Of a DNA stretch of 11,710 nucleotides, positions 6,676 through 11,710 are shown in pieces. Below the pieces are notes generated by a model, which did not search any database, was not told the DNA's origin, and worked only from the letters and a program-made list of their open reading frames with translations. A program made the position numbers and the translations under genes. The stretch is taken from contig CAAGIT010000096.1 in assembly GCA_900769995.1 (NCBI GenBank), positions 1 through 11,710 of the forward strand, written 5' to 3'. Each line of letters starts with the position of its first letter. The stretch's first letter is position 1. The DNA is from an uncultured Oscillospiraceae bacterium. Its GTDB lineage: Bacteria > Bacillota > Clostridia > Oscillospirales > Oscillospiraceae.

Positions 6676-7170
6676 TCAAATCCTTGTCTGTGAAAGCAGA
6701 CTGGTGCTGCTGCGGGCATGGCACAATGCAATGGCAATGGCATCCGCCGCATCATCCGGTCTTGGCATTTTTTCCAGCTTCATCAGTCGGCGCGTCATGT
6801 CCATCACCTGCCGTTTTTCCGCCTTGCCGTAGCCGACGACCGCCTGTTTGACCTGCATTGGCGTGTACTCGAACAGCGGCAGTCCTGCGCGTTCCACCGC
6901 AAGCAGAATCACACCGCGGCCATGCGACACGCCGATGCCCGTGGTGATATTATGCCCCCAAAACAGCTCCTCGACCGCAACAGCCTCCGGCTTTGTGACC
7001 TCCAGCAAGCGGGTCATATCCTCAAAGAGCACATTGAGCCGCTGCGGAAACGGCAGTTCGGCCGGTGTCGTGATCGTGCCGTACTGCAAGAGCGAATACG
7101 ACGCTCGGTCGGCTTGAATCAAGCCGAAGCCCGTGGTCGCATAGCCCGGGTCAATTCCCAAAATAATCAA
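6676..7170 (-). CDS. ruvC: Crossover junction endodeoxyribonuclease RuvC (TTG start)
   Basis: RuvC resolves Holliday junctions by paired metal-dependent nicks. From a TTG start at 7170 the protein has 164 residues and begins MIILGIDPGYATTGFG, as RuvC proteins do. The four acidic catalytic residues of the RNase H-like fold are present: D7 in GIDPG, E67 in VAVEELF, and D140 and D143 in RPDDAADAIAIA. The frame stays open upstream to an ATG at 7278, but that would add 36 non-homologous residues and overlap the small membrane gene. The TTG forms a TTGA overlap with that gene's stop (7167-7169), and GAAGGGA lies about 10 bases upstream, which together support this start. A TTG start may keep expression low, suitable for a nuclease. 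Confidence 0.93.
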   Translation of the reverse strand: MIILGIDPGYATTGFGLIQADRASYSLLQYGTITTPAELPFPQRLNVLFEDMTRLLEVTKPEAVAVEELFWGHNITTGIGVSHGRGVILLAVERAGLPLFEYTPMQVKQAVVGYGKAEKRQVMDMTRRLMKLEKMPRPDDAADAIAIALCHARSSTSLLSQTRI

Positions 7171-7379
7171 GAGAACAGTCCCTTCAGCCAGTCCTTGGCC
7201 GCTCTGATCCACTCCGGATAGGCAATGTTGAGCAGCCATGTGACAATACCGATGCACACGATTCCAAACAGGATCCACGCAAACACACGCCGAGCCTTAG
7301 AGCTGGGAACGAAGGGTTCTTTTTCGGGTGTCTGTTCCGGCATTTCTTCCTGCAATTCTTCCTTTTTCTGTTCTTCCAT
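7167..7379 (-). CDS. Small single-pass membrane protein, first gene of the ruvCAB operon
   Basis: The 70-residue protein has a highly charged, Glu/Lys/Pro-rich N-terminus (residues 1-28), one hydrophobic helix VFAWILFGIVCIGIVTWLL (about 32-50), and an amphipathic C-terminal tail (EWIRAAKDWLKGLFS). It has no lipobox or cleavable signal. I do not recognise a named family. It has ATG at 7379 with AAGGCGGAAA upstream, and its stop overlaps the ruvC start by four bases, so the two are probably co-translated. The link to recombination may be only positional; a role in tethering or membrane sensing is untested. Confidence 0.78.
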   Translation of the reverse strand: MEEQKKEELQEEMPEQTPEKEPFVPSSKARRVFAWILFGIVCIGIVTWLLNIAYPEWIRAAKDWLKGLFS

Positions 7380-7424
7380 GCGTATTTCCGCCTTTCATCG
7401 CACAATCGCGTTTATACTTTGTAC

Positions 7425-7433
7425 ATAATACCA
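7425..7433 (-). promoter_or_regulatory. Extended -10 promoter for the membrane protein-ruvCAB operon
   Basis: On the - strand TGGTATTAT (7433-7425) fits an extended -10 (TGnTATAAT with one change). TGCATT sits 16 bp upstream as a poor -35. A start near 7418 would give a leader of about 38 nt before the ATG at 7379. TTGAAA just upstream is too close to be the -35 for this box. Confidence 0.45.
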
Positions 7434-7515
7434 CACTTTTCAAGAAAATGCAGTACCTAATTTCAATTTCGCGTACTTTTTCACCCGAATTGGTGCATCT
7501 GCTGTTTTTCAAATA

Positions 7516-7544
7516 TTGCGATTCCCGCGAGTTTGTGCTATACT
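7516..7544 (+). promoter_or_regulatory. Sigma-A promoter of the vanZ-like gene
   Basis: TTGCGA (7516-7521) and TATACT (7539-7544) are separated by 17 bp, and TGC before the -10 makes it an extended -10. Transcription should begin about 7551, only about 14 bases before the ATG at 7565, so the leader is very short but includes GAGGTG (7553-7558). Confidence 0.75.
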
Positions 7545-7564
7545 CTCCGCAGCGAGGTGTTATC

Positions 7565-7975
7565 ATGAAAAACAAACGTTTCTGGCTTTGGTTCCTTCTC
7601 TCCGTGCTTTGGCTTGCAGTGATTTTTATGCAATCAGCGAAAACGGCGACCGTCAGCAGTACGGAAAGCCGCGGGATTCTTGCTGTGCTGCAAAACATCT
7701 TCCCTTGGCTCACACATCATCTGCTGCGCAAGCTGGCGCACTTTTTCGCGTTTGCTCTGCTCGGTGTTTTGTTCACCAACACTTATCGTCACACGCGGAA
7801 TTTCCTGCTGCTCAAGCCGCTGTCGAGCGGTCTGTTTGCGGCGCTGTGCGATGAAACGCTGCAGCTTTTTGTCGAAGGACGCAGCGGTCAGATTTCGGAT
7901 GTCTGGCTTGACTTTTCGGGCGTGGTCTGCGGTACGCTTCTCGTACTGCTGATTTGCAGGCTTCGAAAAAAATAG
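7565..7975 (+). CDS. VanZ-like family membrane protein
   Basis: The 136-residue protein has about four hydrophobic segments. Family hallmarks are an N-terminal helix followed by FMQSAKTATVSS (21-32), RKLAHFFAFALLG (55-67) with the conserved Lys and His, and CDETLQLFVEGRSGQISDVWLD (95-116), which matches the D/E-x-x-Q-x-F-x-x-G-R-x-x-x-x-x-D core. VanZ from the Tn1546 vancomycin cluster gives low-level teicoplanin resistance, and some relatives act on glycopeptide or lipoglycopeptide susceptibility. A chromosomal, stand-alone member like this should not be called a resistance gene. ATG 7565 is preceded by GAGGTG and by a promoter 21 bp away; an in-frame start at 7328 lies upstream of that promoter and is rejected. 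The stop codon sits inside the following terminator. Confidence 0.9.
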   Translation: MKNKRFWLWFLLSVLWLAVIFMQSAKTATVSSTESRGILAVLQNIFPWLTHHLLRKLAHFFAFALLGVLFTNTYRHTRNFLLLKPLSSGLFAALCDETLQLFVEGRSGQISDVWLDFSGVVCGTLLVLLICRLRKK

Positions 7976-8000
7976 GATGCCGTGCGGCATCCTATTTTTC
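7966..8000. terminator. Symmetric bidirectional terminator between vanZ-like and DUF1836 genes
   Basis: The arms AAAAATAGGATGCC (7968-7981) and GGCATCCTATTTTT (7986-7999) form a perfect 14-bp stem with a GTGC loop. The A-run on one side and T-run on the other give a U-tract in both directions. The TAG stops of both converging genes (7973-7975 on +, 7994-7992 on -) lie within the stem, so the 3' untranslated regions are minimal. Confidence 0.9.
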
Positions 8001-8573
8001 TTCAGTCGTTTCCTCCGGCGGTGTCAGGAGAATCAGTTTTTCCGCCAACAGCTTGGTGAAACCGGCAACCACAGTTGTTGTGAACACCAGCTTGCTGACC
8101 GCGCGTCCGCTGGAATCCGTCCCGTCCAAAATCGGACGGGTCTCTGAGCGGATCTGCCCAATAAAATATTGGGCTGAGGCGCGGTGCTCCAGGGCATACT
8201 GATTATAGATCACCGAAAATTCTTCTTCCGTACAGTCCATCGGCACCATCTTTTGAATGAGCGCGATGCTGAGCGTCTGCTTCATGGTGCAGATCATCAA
8301 AAGATACGCGATGTGCAGCCGATAATACCGCTTTTTTCGCGGCTCAGGCATAATCTTTAGTCGCACATAATTGTTGATCGCAGCCGGTGTGATGCAGCTA
8401 TCCTCTTTCAGCTCCGGCGGCAGATAGTCCAAATACTGCGTCAGCAGTGTGATGACCTGATCCATAAACAGTCCAATGTCCGGAATGTCATTCCACCGCG
8501 GCAAACGAAAATTATCCAAATACGTTTCCCAACGGCGCAGCTTCCCGGCAACGTGGTTGATATTCTCTGTCAT
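7992..8573 (-). CDS. DUF1836 domain-containing protein, putative DNA-binding regulator
   Basis: The 193-residue soluble protein fits DUF1836. After a short N-terminus it has LPRWNDIPDIGLFMDQV (24-40), then ITPAAINNYVRLKIMPEP (61-78), KKRYYRLHIAYLLMI (80-94) and MKQTLSIALIQKMV, in the order this family shows. The INNYV...P..KRYYR.H region resembles the wing and recognition part of MerR/HTH-type proteins, so DNA binding is likely but not demonstrated, and no target is known. ATG at 8573 has AGAGGG 11 bases upstream. It is divergent from degV, with both promoters packed in the 136-bp gap, which makes auto-regulation or cross-regulation possible. It converges with vanZ-like at the bidirectional terminator. 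Confidence 0.85.
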   Translation of the reverse strand: MTENINHVAGKLRRWETYLDNFRLPRWNDIPDIGLFMDQVITLLTQYLDYLPPELKEDSCITPAAINNYVRLKIMPEPRKKRYYRLHIAYLLMICTMKQTLSIALIQKMVPMDCTEEEFSVIYNQYALEHRASAQYFIGQIRSETRPILDGTDSSGRAVSKLVFTTTVVAGFTKLLAEKLILLTPPEETTEEK

Positions 8574-8596
8574 ATTTTCACCATCCCTCTTTGAGT

Positions 8597-8625
8597 ATTA
8601 TATCATGAAATCATCGTCTTTGCAA
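8597..8625 (-). promoter_or_regulatory. Sigma-A promoter of the DUF1836 gene
   Basis: On the - strand TTGCAA (8625-8620), a 17-bp spacer and TATAAT (8602-8597) form a near-consensus promoter, with TGA before the -10 as an extended element. The predicted start is near 8590, giving a leader of about 17 nt to the ATG at 8573. Confidence 0.82.
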
Positions 8626-8648
8626 TTATGAATTTTCCGTTAACCGGG

Positions 8649-8677
8649 TTGACTTTGCTTTTGTAACGTGTTATTAT
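8649..8677 (+). promoter_or_regulatory. Sigma-A promoter of degV
   Basis: TTGACT (8649-8654), a 17-bp spacer and TATTAT (8672-8677) face degV. TATAAT at 8675-8680 overlaps it but would need a 20-bp spacer. The -35 overlaps an imperfect 15-bp palindrome, GTTAACC-G-GGTTGAC (8639-8653), a candidate operator. The TGAGG ribosome binding site is at 8696-8700. Confidence 0.78.
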
Positions 8678-8709
8678 AATATAGCATATTAGATGTGAGG
8701 ATGTGTATT

Positions 8710-9585
8710 ATGAGTTTTGTAATCATGACAGATACCGGAGCAAATTTAACTGCGGCATTGCTGGAGCAGTACCAAGTGGAGGTTCTGCCGCTGACAGTAT
8801 ATTTGGACGGCAGGGCGCAAACCTGGCGTTGTGTCGATGACATTGATACCCATGAGTTTTACAGTACCCTGCGCAATCACGATATCAGAACCGCGCAAAT
8901 CAACCCGCAGGCGTTTTCCGATGCGATGGCTCCGCACCTGCAGGCAGGAAAGGACATTTTGATCATCTGCCTGTCCTCCGGTGTGAGCGGAACCCATGCA
9001 AGCGCGTGTATCGCCGCCGAACAGCTCGCCGAGGAATATCCTGCGCGACACATTGAGATTTTTGACTCTCTGGGCGCCTCATTCGGTGAAGGCCTGTTGG
9101 TTCTGCGTGCCTGCCGGTGCCGCGAACGCGGTCTGACCCTCGCGGAGACCGTCGCGGAACTGCTGCCTGCGCGTGACCGGATGTGCCAGATCTTCGCGGT
9201 CGATGACCTGTATTTCCTGCGAAAAAACGGCCGTCTGTCGAGCACTTCCATGATCGTGGCAAACCTGCTGGACATCAAGCCCATCCTCAAGGGCAACGAA
9301 CATGGAAAGATCGTAGCCTCTGCGAAGGTTCGCGGCAGAAAGCGTTCGATCATCGCCCTTGCCGAACGCTACGAATCGCTCGTCAAAGAGCCGGAAAAGC
9401 AGTGCATCGCCATCTCGCACGCGGATTGCCCCGAGGATGCTGCCACACTTGCTGCGCTGATCCAAAAAAACAAACCACCAAAAGAGATCTTGGTGGTCAA
9501 TCATGAGCCGTCCACCGGCGTCCATGTGGGCCCGGGGATGCTCGGCGTGTATTTCGAGGGAGAAGAAGGTTCGCGATATTTATAA
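8710..9585 (+). CDS. DegV family (FakB-like) fatty-acid-binding protein
   Basis: DegV/FakB proteins bind one fatty acid in a buried tunnel and, where studied, present it to the kinase FakA for phosphorylation and phospholipid synthesis. The 291-residue protein starts MSFVIMTDTGANLT, the family's first strand and TDS-like turn. It continues with TAQINPQAF (61-69) and SSGVSGTHASA (89-99), whose SG-T residues contact the fatty-acid carboxylate, and has the typical FAVDDLYFLRKNGRLSS segment and a C-terminal VGPGMLGVYF. I chose ATG 8710 because TGAGG (8696-8700) lies 9 bases away; a GTG at 8695 overlaps that site. No fakA gene is in the window, and genomes often carry several DegV copies, so the fatty acid used cannot be told. 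Its 3' end overlaps the next, opposite gene by 6 bp. Confidence 0.93.
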   Translation: MSFVIMTDTGANLTAALLEQYQVEVLPLTVYLDGRAQTWRCVDDIDTHEFYSTLRNHDIRTAQINPQAFSDAMAPHLQAGKDILIICLSSGVSGTHASACIAAEQLAEEYPARHIEIFDSLGASFGEGLLVLRACRCRERGLTLAETVAELLPARDRMCQIFAVDDLYFLRKNGRLSSTSMIVANLLDIKPILKGNEHGKIVASAKVRGRKRSIIALAERYESLVKEPEKQCIAISHADCPEDAATLAALIQKNKPPKEILVVNHEPSTGVHVGPGMLGVYFEGEEGSRYL

Positions 9586-9590
9586 TATCG
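9574..9590. repeat. Palindrome spanning the overlapping degV and small-gene stops
   Basis: CGATATT-TAT-AATATCG is a perfect 7-bp inverted repeat containing both convergent stop codons. It is AT-rich and weak as a hairpin and has no U-tract, so I call it a repeat rather than a terminator. Nothing better lies between the two genes. Confidence 0.5.
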
Positions 9591-9849
9591 ACGTCAGCAG
9601 CCATGCAAGGCTGATCGGCGCAGCTCCTGCCGCAAACCAACACAGCGGTAGCAGCCTGCGCCGTTTGCTTTTCTGCGTATGACGAGCCATATACCCGTCC
9701 GCCGCACGTCTTGCCTCCTCGAGCAAATCACGCTCGCTGACGCCGTGCCGCTCCAGTGCGTCCTCCCGCAGAAGGAAAATCGCCTGTTCAAACAGCTCGG
9801 TATCGGGCGACTTTACCACGATGACCTGTCTGGTGTTTCCTTTGACCAT
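9580..9849 (-). CDS. Small protein with C-terminal membrane anchor (hypothetical)
   Basis: The 89-residue protein has a soluble N-terminal part, MVKGNTRQVIVVKSPDTELF, followed by EQAIFLLREDALERHGVSERDLLEEARRAADGY (21-53), a charged Arg/Lys stretch (60-65), and a single hydrophobic helix at the very end (about 66-88). That layout suggests a tail-anchored protein facing the cytoplasm. I have seen similar short clostridial proteins with VKSPDTxLFEQAIF, sometimes labelled translation initiation factor 2 without support; I assign no function. ATG 9849 is chosen because GGAGGG sits 9 bases upstream; a TTG at 9882 is also in frame but has no site. It is convergent with degV and downstream of gdhA on the same strand. 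Confidence 0.72.
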   Translation of the reverse strand: MVKGNTRQVIVVKSPDTELFEQAIFLLREDALERHGVSERDLLEEARRAADGYMARHTQKSKRRRLLPLCWFAAGAAPISLAWLLTSIL

Positions 9850-9901
9850 ATCAAAAATCCCTCCGTTGGGATTCTTGCCCAAAACATGGTCTTATAAACC
9901 A

Positions 9902-9933
9902 TTGCCGCCGAAGCCGCTGGGCTTCGGCGGCAA
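9902..9933. repeat. Inverted repeat 1 of the cluster between gdhA and the small gene
   Basis: Arms TTGCCGCCGAAGCC (9902-9915) and GGCTTCGGCGGCAA (9920-9933) give a perfect GC-rich 14-bp stem with a GCTG loop. It is by far the most stable of the cluster. Neither side has a good T-tract (CAAAATG on +, TGGTTTATAAG on -), so it is a poor classical terminator. It lies in the likely leader of the small gene that starts at 9849. Confidence 0.8.
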
Positions 9934-9947
9934 AATGATTGTTGTTA

Positions 9948-9979
9948 TACCAATCACCAATTGAATATCGTGATTGGTA
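9948..9979. repeat. Inverted repeat 2 of the cluster
   Basis: Arms TACCAATCAC (9948-9957) and GTGATTGGTA (9970-9979) form a perfect 10-bp stem with a 12-base loop. On the - strand it ends in TGGTATAAC, which resembles an extended -10, so the repeat might be an operator over a promoter for the small gene. No matching -35 is clear. Confidence 0.65.
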
Positions 9980-9988
9980 CAAGACGTA

Positions 9989-10020
9989 TTTTCGCGATGC
10001 TTACCTTATCATCGCGAAAA
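9989..10020. repeat. Inverted repeat 3 of the cluster
   Basis: Arms TTTTCGCGATG (9989-9999) and CATCGCGAAAA (10010-10020) form a perfect 11-bp stem with a 10-base loop. The flanking A/T runs pair with each other, so a free U-tract is missing on both strands. Confidence 0.65.
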
Positions 10021-10041
10021 CACCACGCCGGTACGGCATTG

Positions 10042-10075
10042 AAAACCGATTGAAATGTATATTTTAATCGGTTTT
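10042..10075 (-). terminator. Probable terminator of gdhA (inverted repeat 4)
   Basis: Arms AAAACCGATT (10042-10051) and AATCGGTTTT (10066-10075) form a perfect 10-bp stem with a 14-base loop. Read on the - strand the stem ends in TTTT directly after ATCGG and starts 5 bases past the gdhA stop, which suits a terminator for gdhA. The long loop makes it weaker than the others in the window. Confidence 0.6.
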
Positions 10076-10080
10076 TAGTA

Positions 10081-11433
10081 TTAGAATGTACCCTGTGCCA
10101 TCATCGCCTCAGCGACCTTCTTGAAGCCGGCGATATTCGCACCGGCAACAAGGTTGTAGCCCAGTCCGTATTCCGCCGCCGCTTCAGCGGAAGCCTTATG
10201 AATATTCTGCATCATTCTCTTGAGCTGCGCGTCAACCTCTTCGGCAGACCAAACCAGCCGCTCGGAGTTCTGGCTCATTTCCAGACCGGAAACACCGACG
10301 CCGCCGGCATTTACCGCCTTGGACGGAGCGACGATCATGTTCTCCTGGCTCATGAGGTAAGCCAAGGCATCGTTGGTGGTGGGCATATTGGCAACCTCGA
10401 TGTAGTATTTGACACCGTTGGCGACGATCTTCTCGGCGGAGTCCATCTTAACATCGTTCTGCATGGCGGAAGGCATGATCACATCCGCCTTGACACCCCA
10501 CGGCTTCTCGCCCGGGAAGAACGGCACACCGAACTTATCCGCGTAGTCCTGCACGCGGTTTCTGCCGGAATTGCGCATCTCAAGCAGGTAATCAACCTTC
10601 GCGGGACTGGAGGAAACACCCTCTTCATCGAGGATGTAGCCGTCAGGGCCGGACAGGGTGATGACCTTTGCGCCGAGGTGCATTGCCTTCTTGCAGATGC
10701 CCCAGGTGACATTGCCAAAGCCTGCGCAGGCAATGGTCTTGCCCTTGATGCTCTCGCCCTCGTGGGCAAGAACCTCCTGCAAATAATACATCGCGCCATA
10801 GCCGGTGGCCTCCGGACGGGTCAGGGAGCCGCCGTAGCTAAAGCCCTTGCCGGTAAGAACGCCGTTCTCCCAAACGCCCTTCAAACGGCGATACTGACCG
10901 AACAGATAGCCGATCTCGCGGCCGCCGACACCCATATCACCGGCAGGAACGTCCGTGTCCGGCCCGATATAGCGGTACAGCGCCGTCATATAGCTCTGGC
11001 AGAAGCGCATGATCTCGGCATCGGATTTGCCCGCCGGATCAAAGTCGGAGCCGCCCTTGCCGCCGCCCATGGGCAGTCCGGTCAGGGCATTCTTGAAGGT
11101 CTGTTCGAAGCCAAGGAACTTGATAATGCTTTCATTGACATTGGGCTGGAAGCGAAGGCCTCCCTTATACGGGCCGATCGCGCCGTTGAACTGGCAGCGC
11201 CAGCCGCGGTTGGTGTGGGTCTTGCCGGCATCATCCGTCCACACAACGCGGAAGGTGAACATACGCTCCGGCTCGACCATGCGGCCCAGCAGATCGACCT
11301 GTTCATACTCCGGGTGCTTATCGACCACGGGAGAAAGAGAGCTCAAAACTTCTTCAACGGTCTGGACAAATTCCGGCTCGTTGCCGTGCTTTTTCTTGAC
11401 ATCTTCAATGACCTTCTGGATATAAGCATTCAT
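10081..11433 (-). CDS. gdhA: Glutamate dehydrogenase, hexameric small type (probably NAD-using)
   Basis: The enzyme interconverts glutamate and 2-oxoglutarate plus ammonium in the cytoplasm. Its 450 residues match the hexameric GDH class. Catalytic residues are K90 in IGPYKGGLRF, K114 in EQTFKNAL, K126 in PMGGGKGGSDFDP and D166 in DVPAGDMGVG. The dinucleotide loop is AGFGNV (237-242) and the family motif ANMPTTNDAL is near residue 350. F239, P263 and D264 (SGPDGYI) correspond to F238, P262 and D263 which, from memory, mark the NAD-specific C. symbiosum enzyme; NADP enzymes carry Ser or basic residues there. I therefore expect NAD(H) use and a catabolic role, even though automated labels often say NADP-specific. 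GAGGAG (11450-11445) precedes the ATG by 11 bases. A hairpin in the leader and a terminator after the stop frame it as a single gene. Confidence 0.96.
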   Translation of the reverse strand: MNAYIQKVIEDVKKKHGNEPEFVQTVEEVLSSLSPVVDKHPEYEQVDLLGRMVEPERMFTFRVVWTDDAGKTHTNRGWRCQFNGAIGPYKGGLRFQPNVNESIIKFLGFEQTFKNALTGLPMGGGKGGSDFDPAGKSDAEIMRFCQSYMTALYRYIGPDTDVPAGDMGVGGREIGYLFGQYRRLKGVWENGVLTGKGFSYGGSLTRPEATGYGAMYYLQEVLAHEGESIKGKTIACAGFGNVTWGICKKAMHLGAKVITLSGPDGYILDEEGVSSSPAKVDYLLEMRNSGRNRVQDYADKFGVPFFPGEKPWGVKADVIMPSAMQNDVKMDSAEKIVANGVKYYIEVANMPTTNDALAYLMSQENMIVAPSKAVNAGGVGVSGLEMSQNSERLVWSAEEVDAQLKRMMQNIHKASAEAAAEYGLGYNLVAGANIAGFKKVAEAMMAQGTF

Positions 11434-11466
11434 GGTGAATCAATCTCCTCACATAATTATTATCGC

Positions 11467-11500
11467 CAATATCGACCGTGCATCTGCACGGTCGATATTG
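11467..11500. repeat. Perfect 15-bp hairpin between gdhA and the upstream dehydrogenase gene
   Basis: Arms CAATATCGACCGTGC (11467-11481) and GCACGGTCGATATTG (11486-11500) pair fully around an ATCT loop. On the - strand it lies 9 bases past the dehydrogenase stop and 17 bases before the gdhA ribosome binding site. The sequence after it (GCGATAATAATTATG) is AT-rich without a T-run, so it is at best a weak terminator. It could instead be an mRNA stabiliser, a processing site or an operator. No clear separate gdhA promoter is visible in the 76-bp gap. Confidence 0.75.
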
Positions 11501-11509
11501 ATGTACCAA

Positions 11510-11710
11510 TTATTTACCAAAGTTTTCGATAATGGAAACGATTTCAGAGCCGATGCGCTTTTGTGCCTCAACGGTCGCTGCGCCGATATGCGGAGTGCAG
11601 GAGACCATCGGATGGCTGTAAAGTGCCTTATTGGAGGCGGGTTCTTCCGCGAATACGTCCAGACCGGCTGCGCGAACCTTGCCGGATTCCAGAGCGGCTA
11701 AGAGGGCAGC
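11510..11710 (-). CDS. C-terminal part of a D-3-phosphoglycerate / D-2-hydroxyacid dehydrogenase (5' end outside window)
   Basis: The - strand is open from the window edge to a TAA at 11512-11510 and encodes 66 residues. GKVRAAGLDVFAEEP contains the conserved Asp of the NAD domain and the catalytic Glu, and VSCTPHIGAATVEAQKR contains the catalytic His in PHIGA. This is the NAD-binding-domain end of the D-isomer-specific 2-hydroxyacid dehydrogenases. The protein stops 17 residues after that helix begins (EIVSIIENFGK), so there is no C-terminal ACT domain. 3-phosphoglycerate dehydrogenase (first step of serine synthesis) is the most likely role in this type of organism, but a tail of this length cannot exclude another hydroxyacid. 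It is just upstream of gdhA on the same strand and could share a transcript with it. Confidence 0.88.
   Translation of the reverse strand, partial: AALLAALESGKVRAAGLDVFAEEPASNKALYSHPMVSCTPHIGAATVEAQKRIGSEIVSIIENFGK

Noticed and set aside
7171..7278. 36-residue N-terminal extension of RuvC
   Set aside because: RuvC proteins begin right before IDPG; the TTGA overlap and ribosome binding site favour TTG 7170.
7328..7564. Upstream extension of the vanZ-like gene (79 residues)
   Set aside because: It runs over the divergent promoters and the start of the small membrane gene; the promoter at 7516-7544 and GAGGTG site fix the start at 7565.
7565..7975. vanZ-like gene as a glycopeptide resistance determinant
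   Set aside because: No vanHAX or vanRS genes are nearby; the family is widespread in chromosomes of susceptible anaerobes.
9902..10075. Hairpin cluster as a CRISPR array
   Set aside because: The stems differ in sequence from one another, so there is no direct repeat, and no cas genes are present.
10198..11532. A 444-codon open frame on the + strand across gdhA
   Set aside because: It is antisense to a fully conserved glutamate dehydrogenase, shows no recognisable domain, and is explained by the codon bias of the real gene on the other strand.

Overview
The window looks like chromosomal DNA of a low-to-moderate GC Gram-positive anaerobe, most likely a gut member of the Clostridia (Oscillospiraceae/Ruminococcaceae type). 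This is an inference from gene families, not a database match. The support is a glutamate dehydrogenase that aligns without gaps, as I remember it, with the Clostridium symbiosum enzyme through its catalytic core; a DUF1836 regulator, a VanZ-like protein, a DegV/FakB protein and a CxxC-x17-CxxC zinc-ribbon protein; a lipobox on the solute-binding protein; and strong AGGAGG-type ribosome binding sites with consensus sigma-A promoters.

Region 1 (1-4422, + strand) is the end of a tightly packed operon. It holds the last 34 codons of an unidentified protein, a 43-codon FmdE-like reading frame that seems truncated, and a BtuCD/FecCD-type importer (permease, ATPase, lipoprotein binding protein). 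A THEP1-like P-loop NTPase and a flavodoxin-fold FMN reductase follow. Nearly every junction is a 1-4 bp stop/start overlap, so the genes are probably translationally coupled. The set reads as uptake of a metal chelate, oxyanion or cofactor, followed by nucleotide-driven handling and flavin-dependent reduction. A strong rho-independent terminator closes the operon. No promoter for it is inside the window.

Region 2 (4422-7430, - strand) holds housekeeping genes. A 92-residue zinc-ribbon protein has its own consensus promoter and a roughly 115-nt, possibly folded leader. Upstream of it lies a small membrane protein gene followed by ruvC, ruvA and ruvB, the Holliday-junction branch migration and resolution machinery. 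ruvC appears to start at TTG inside a TTGA overlap with the small membrane gene.

Region 3 (7516-9590) contains vanZ-like (+) and DUF1836 (-) converging on a symmetric bidirectional terminator that includes both stop codons. DUF1836 (-) and degV (+) diverge from back-to-back sigma-A promoters. degV then runs convergently into a small tail-anchored protein gene (-), overlapping it by 6 bp inside a palindrome.

Region 4 (9850-11710, - strand) contains an intergenic stretch with four perfect inverted repeats of 32-34 bp each, then gdhA, a perfect 15-bp hairpin in the gdhA leader, and the 3' end of a D-3-phosphoglycerate/2-hydroxyacid dehydrogenase gene. The two metabolic genes link amino-acid metabolism with 2-oxoglutarate and ammonium.

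No tRNA, rRNA, CRISPR array, insertion sequence or phage gene was seen. The least explained items are the short FmdE-like gene at the head of the transporter, the transporter/NTPase/FMN-reductase set as a unit, the hairpin cluster next to gdhA and the zinc-ribbon leader.
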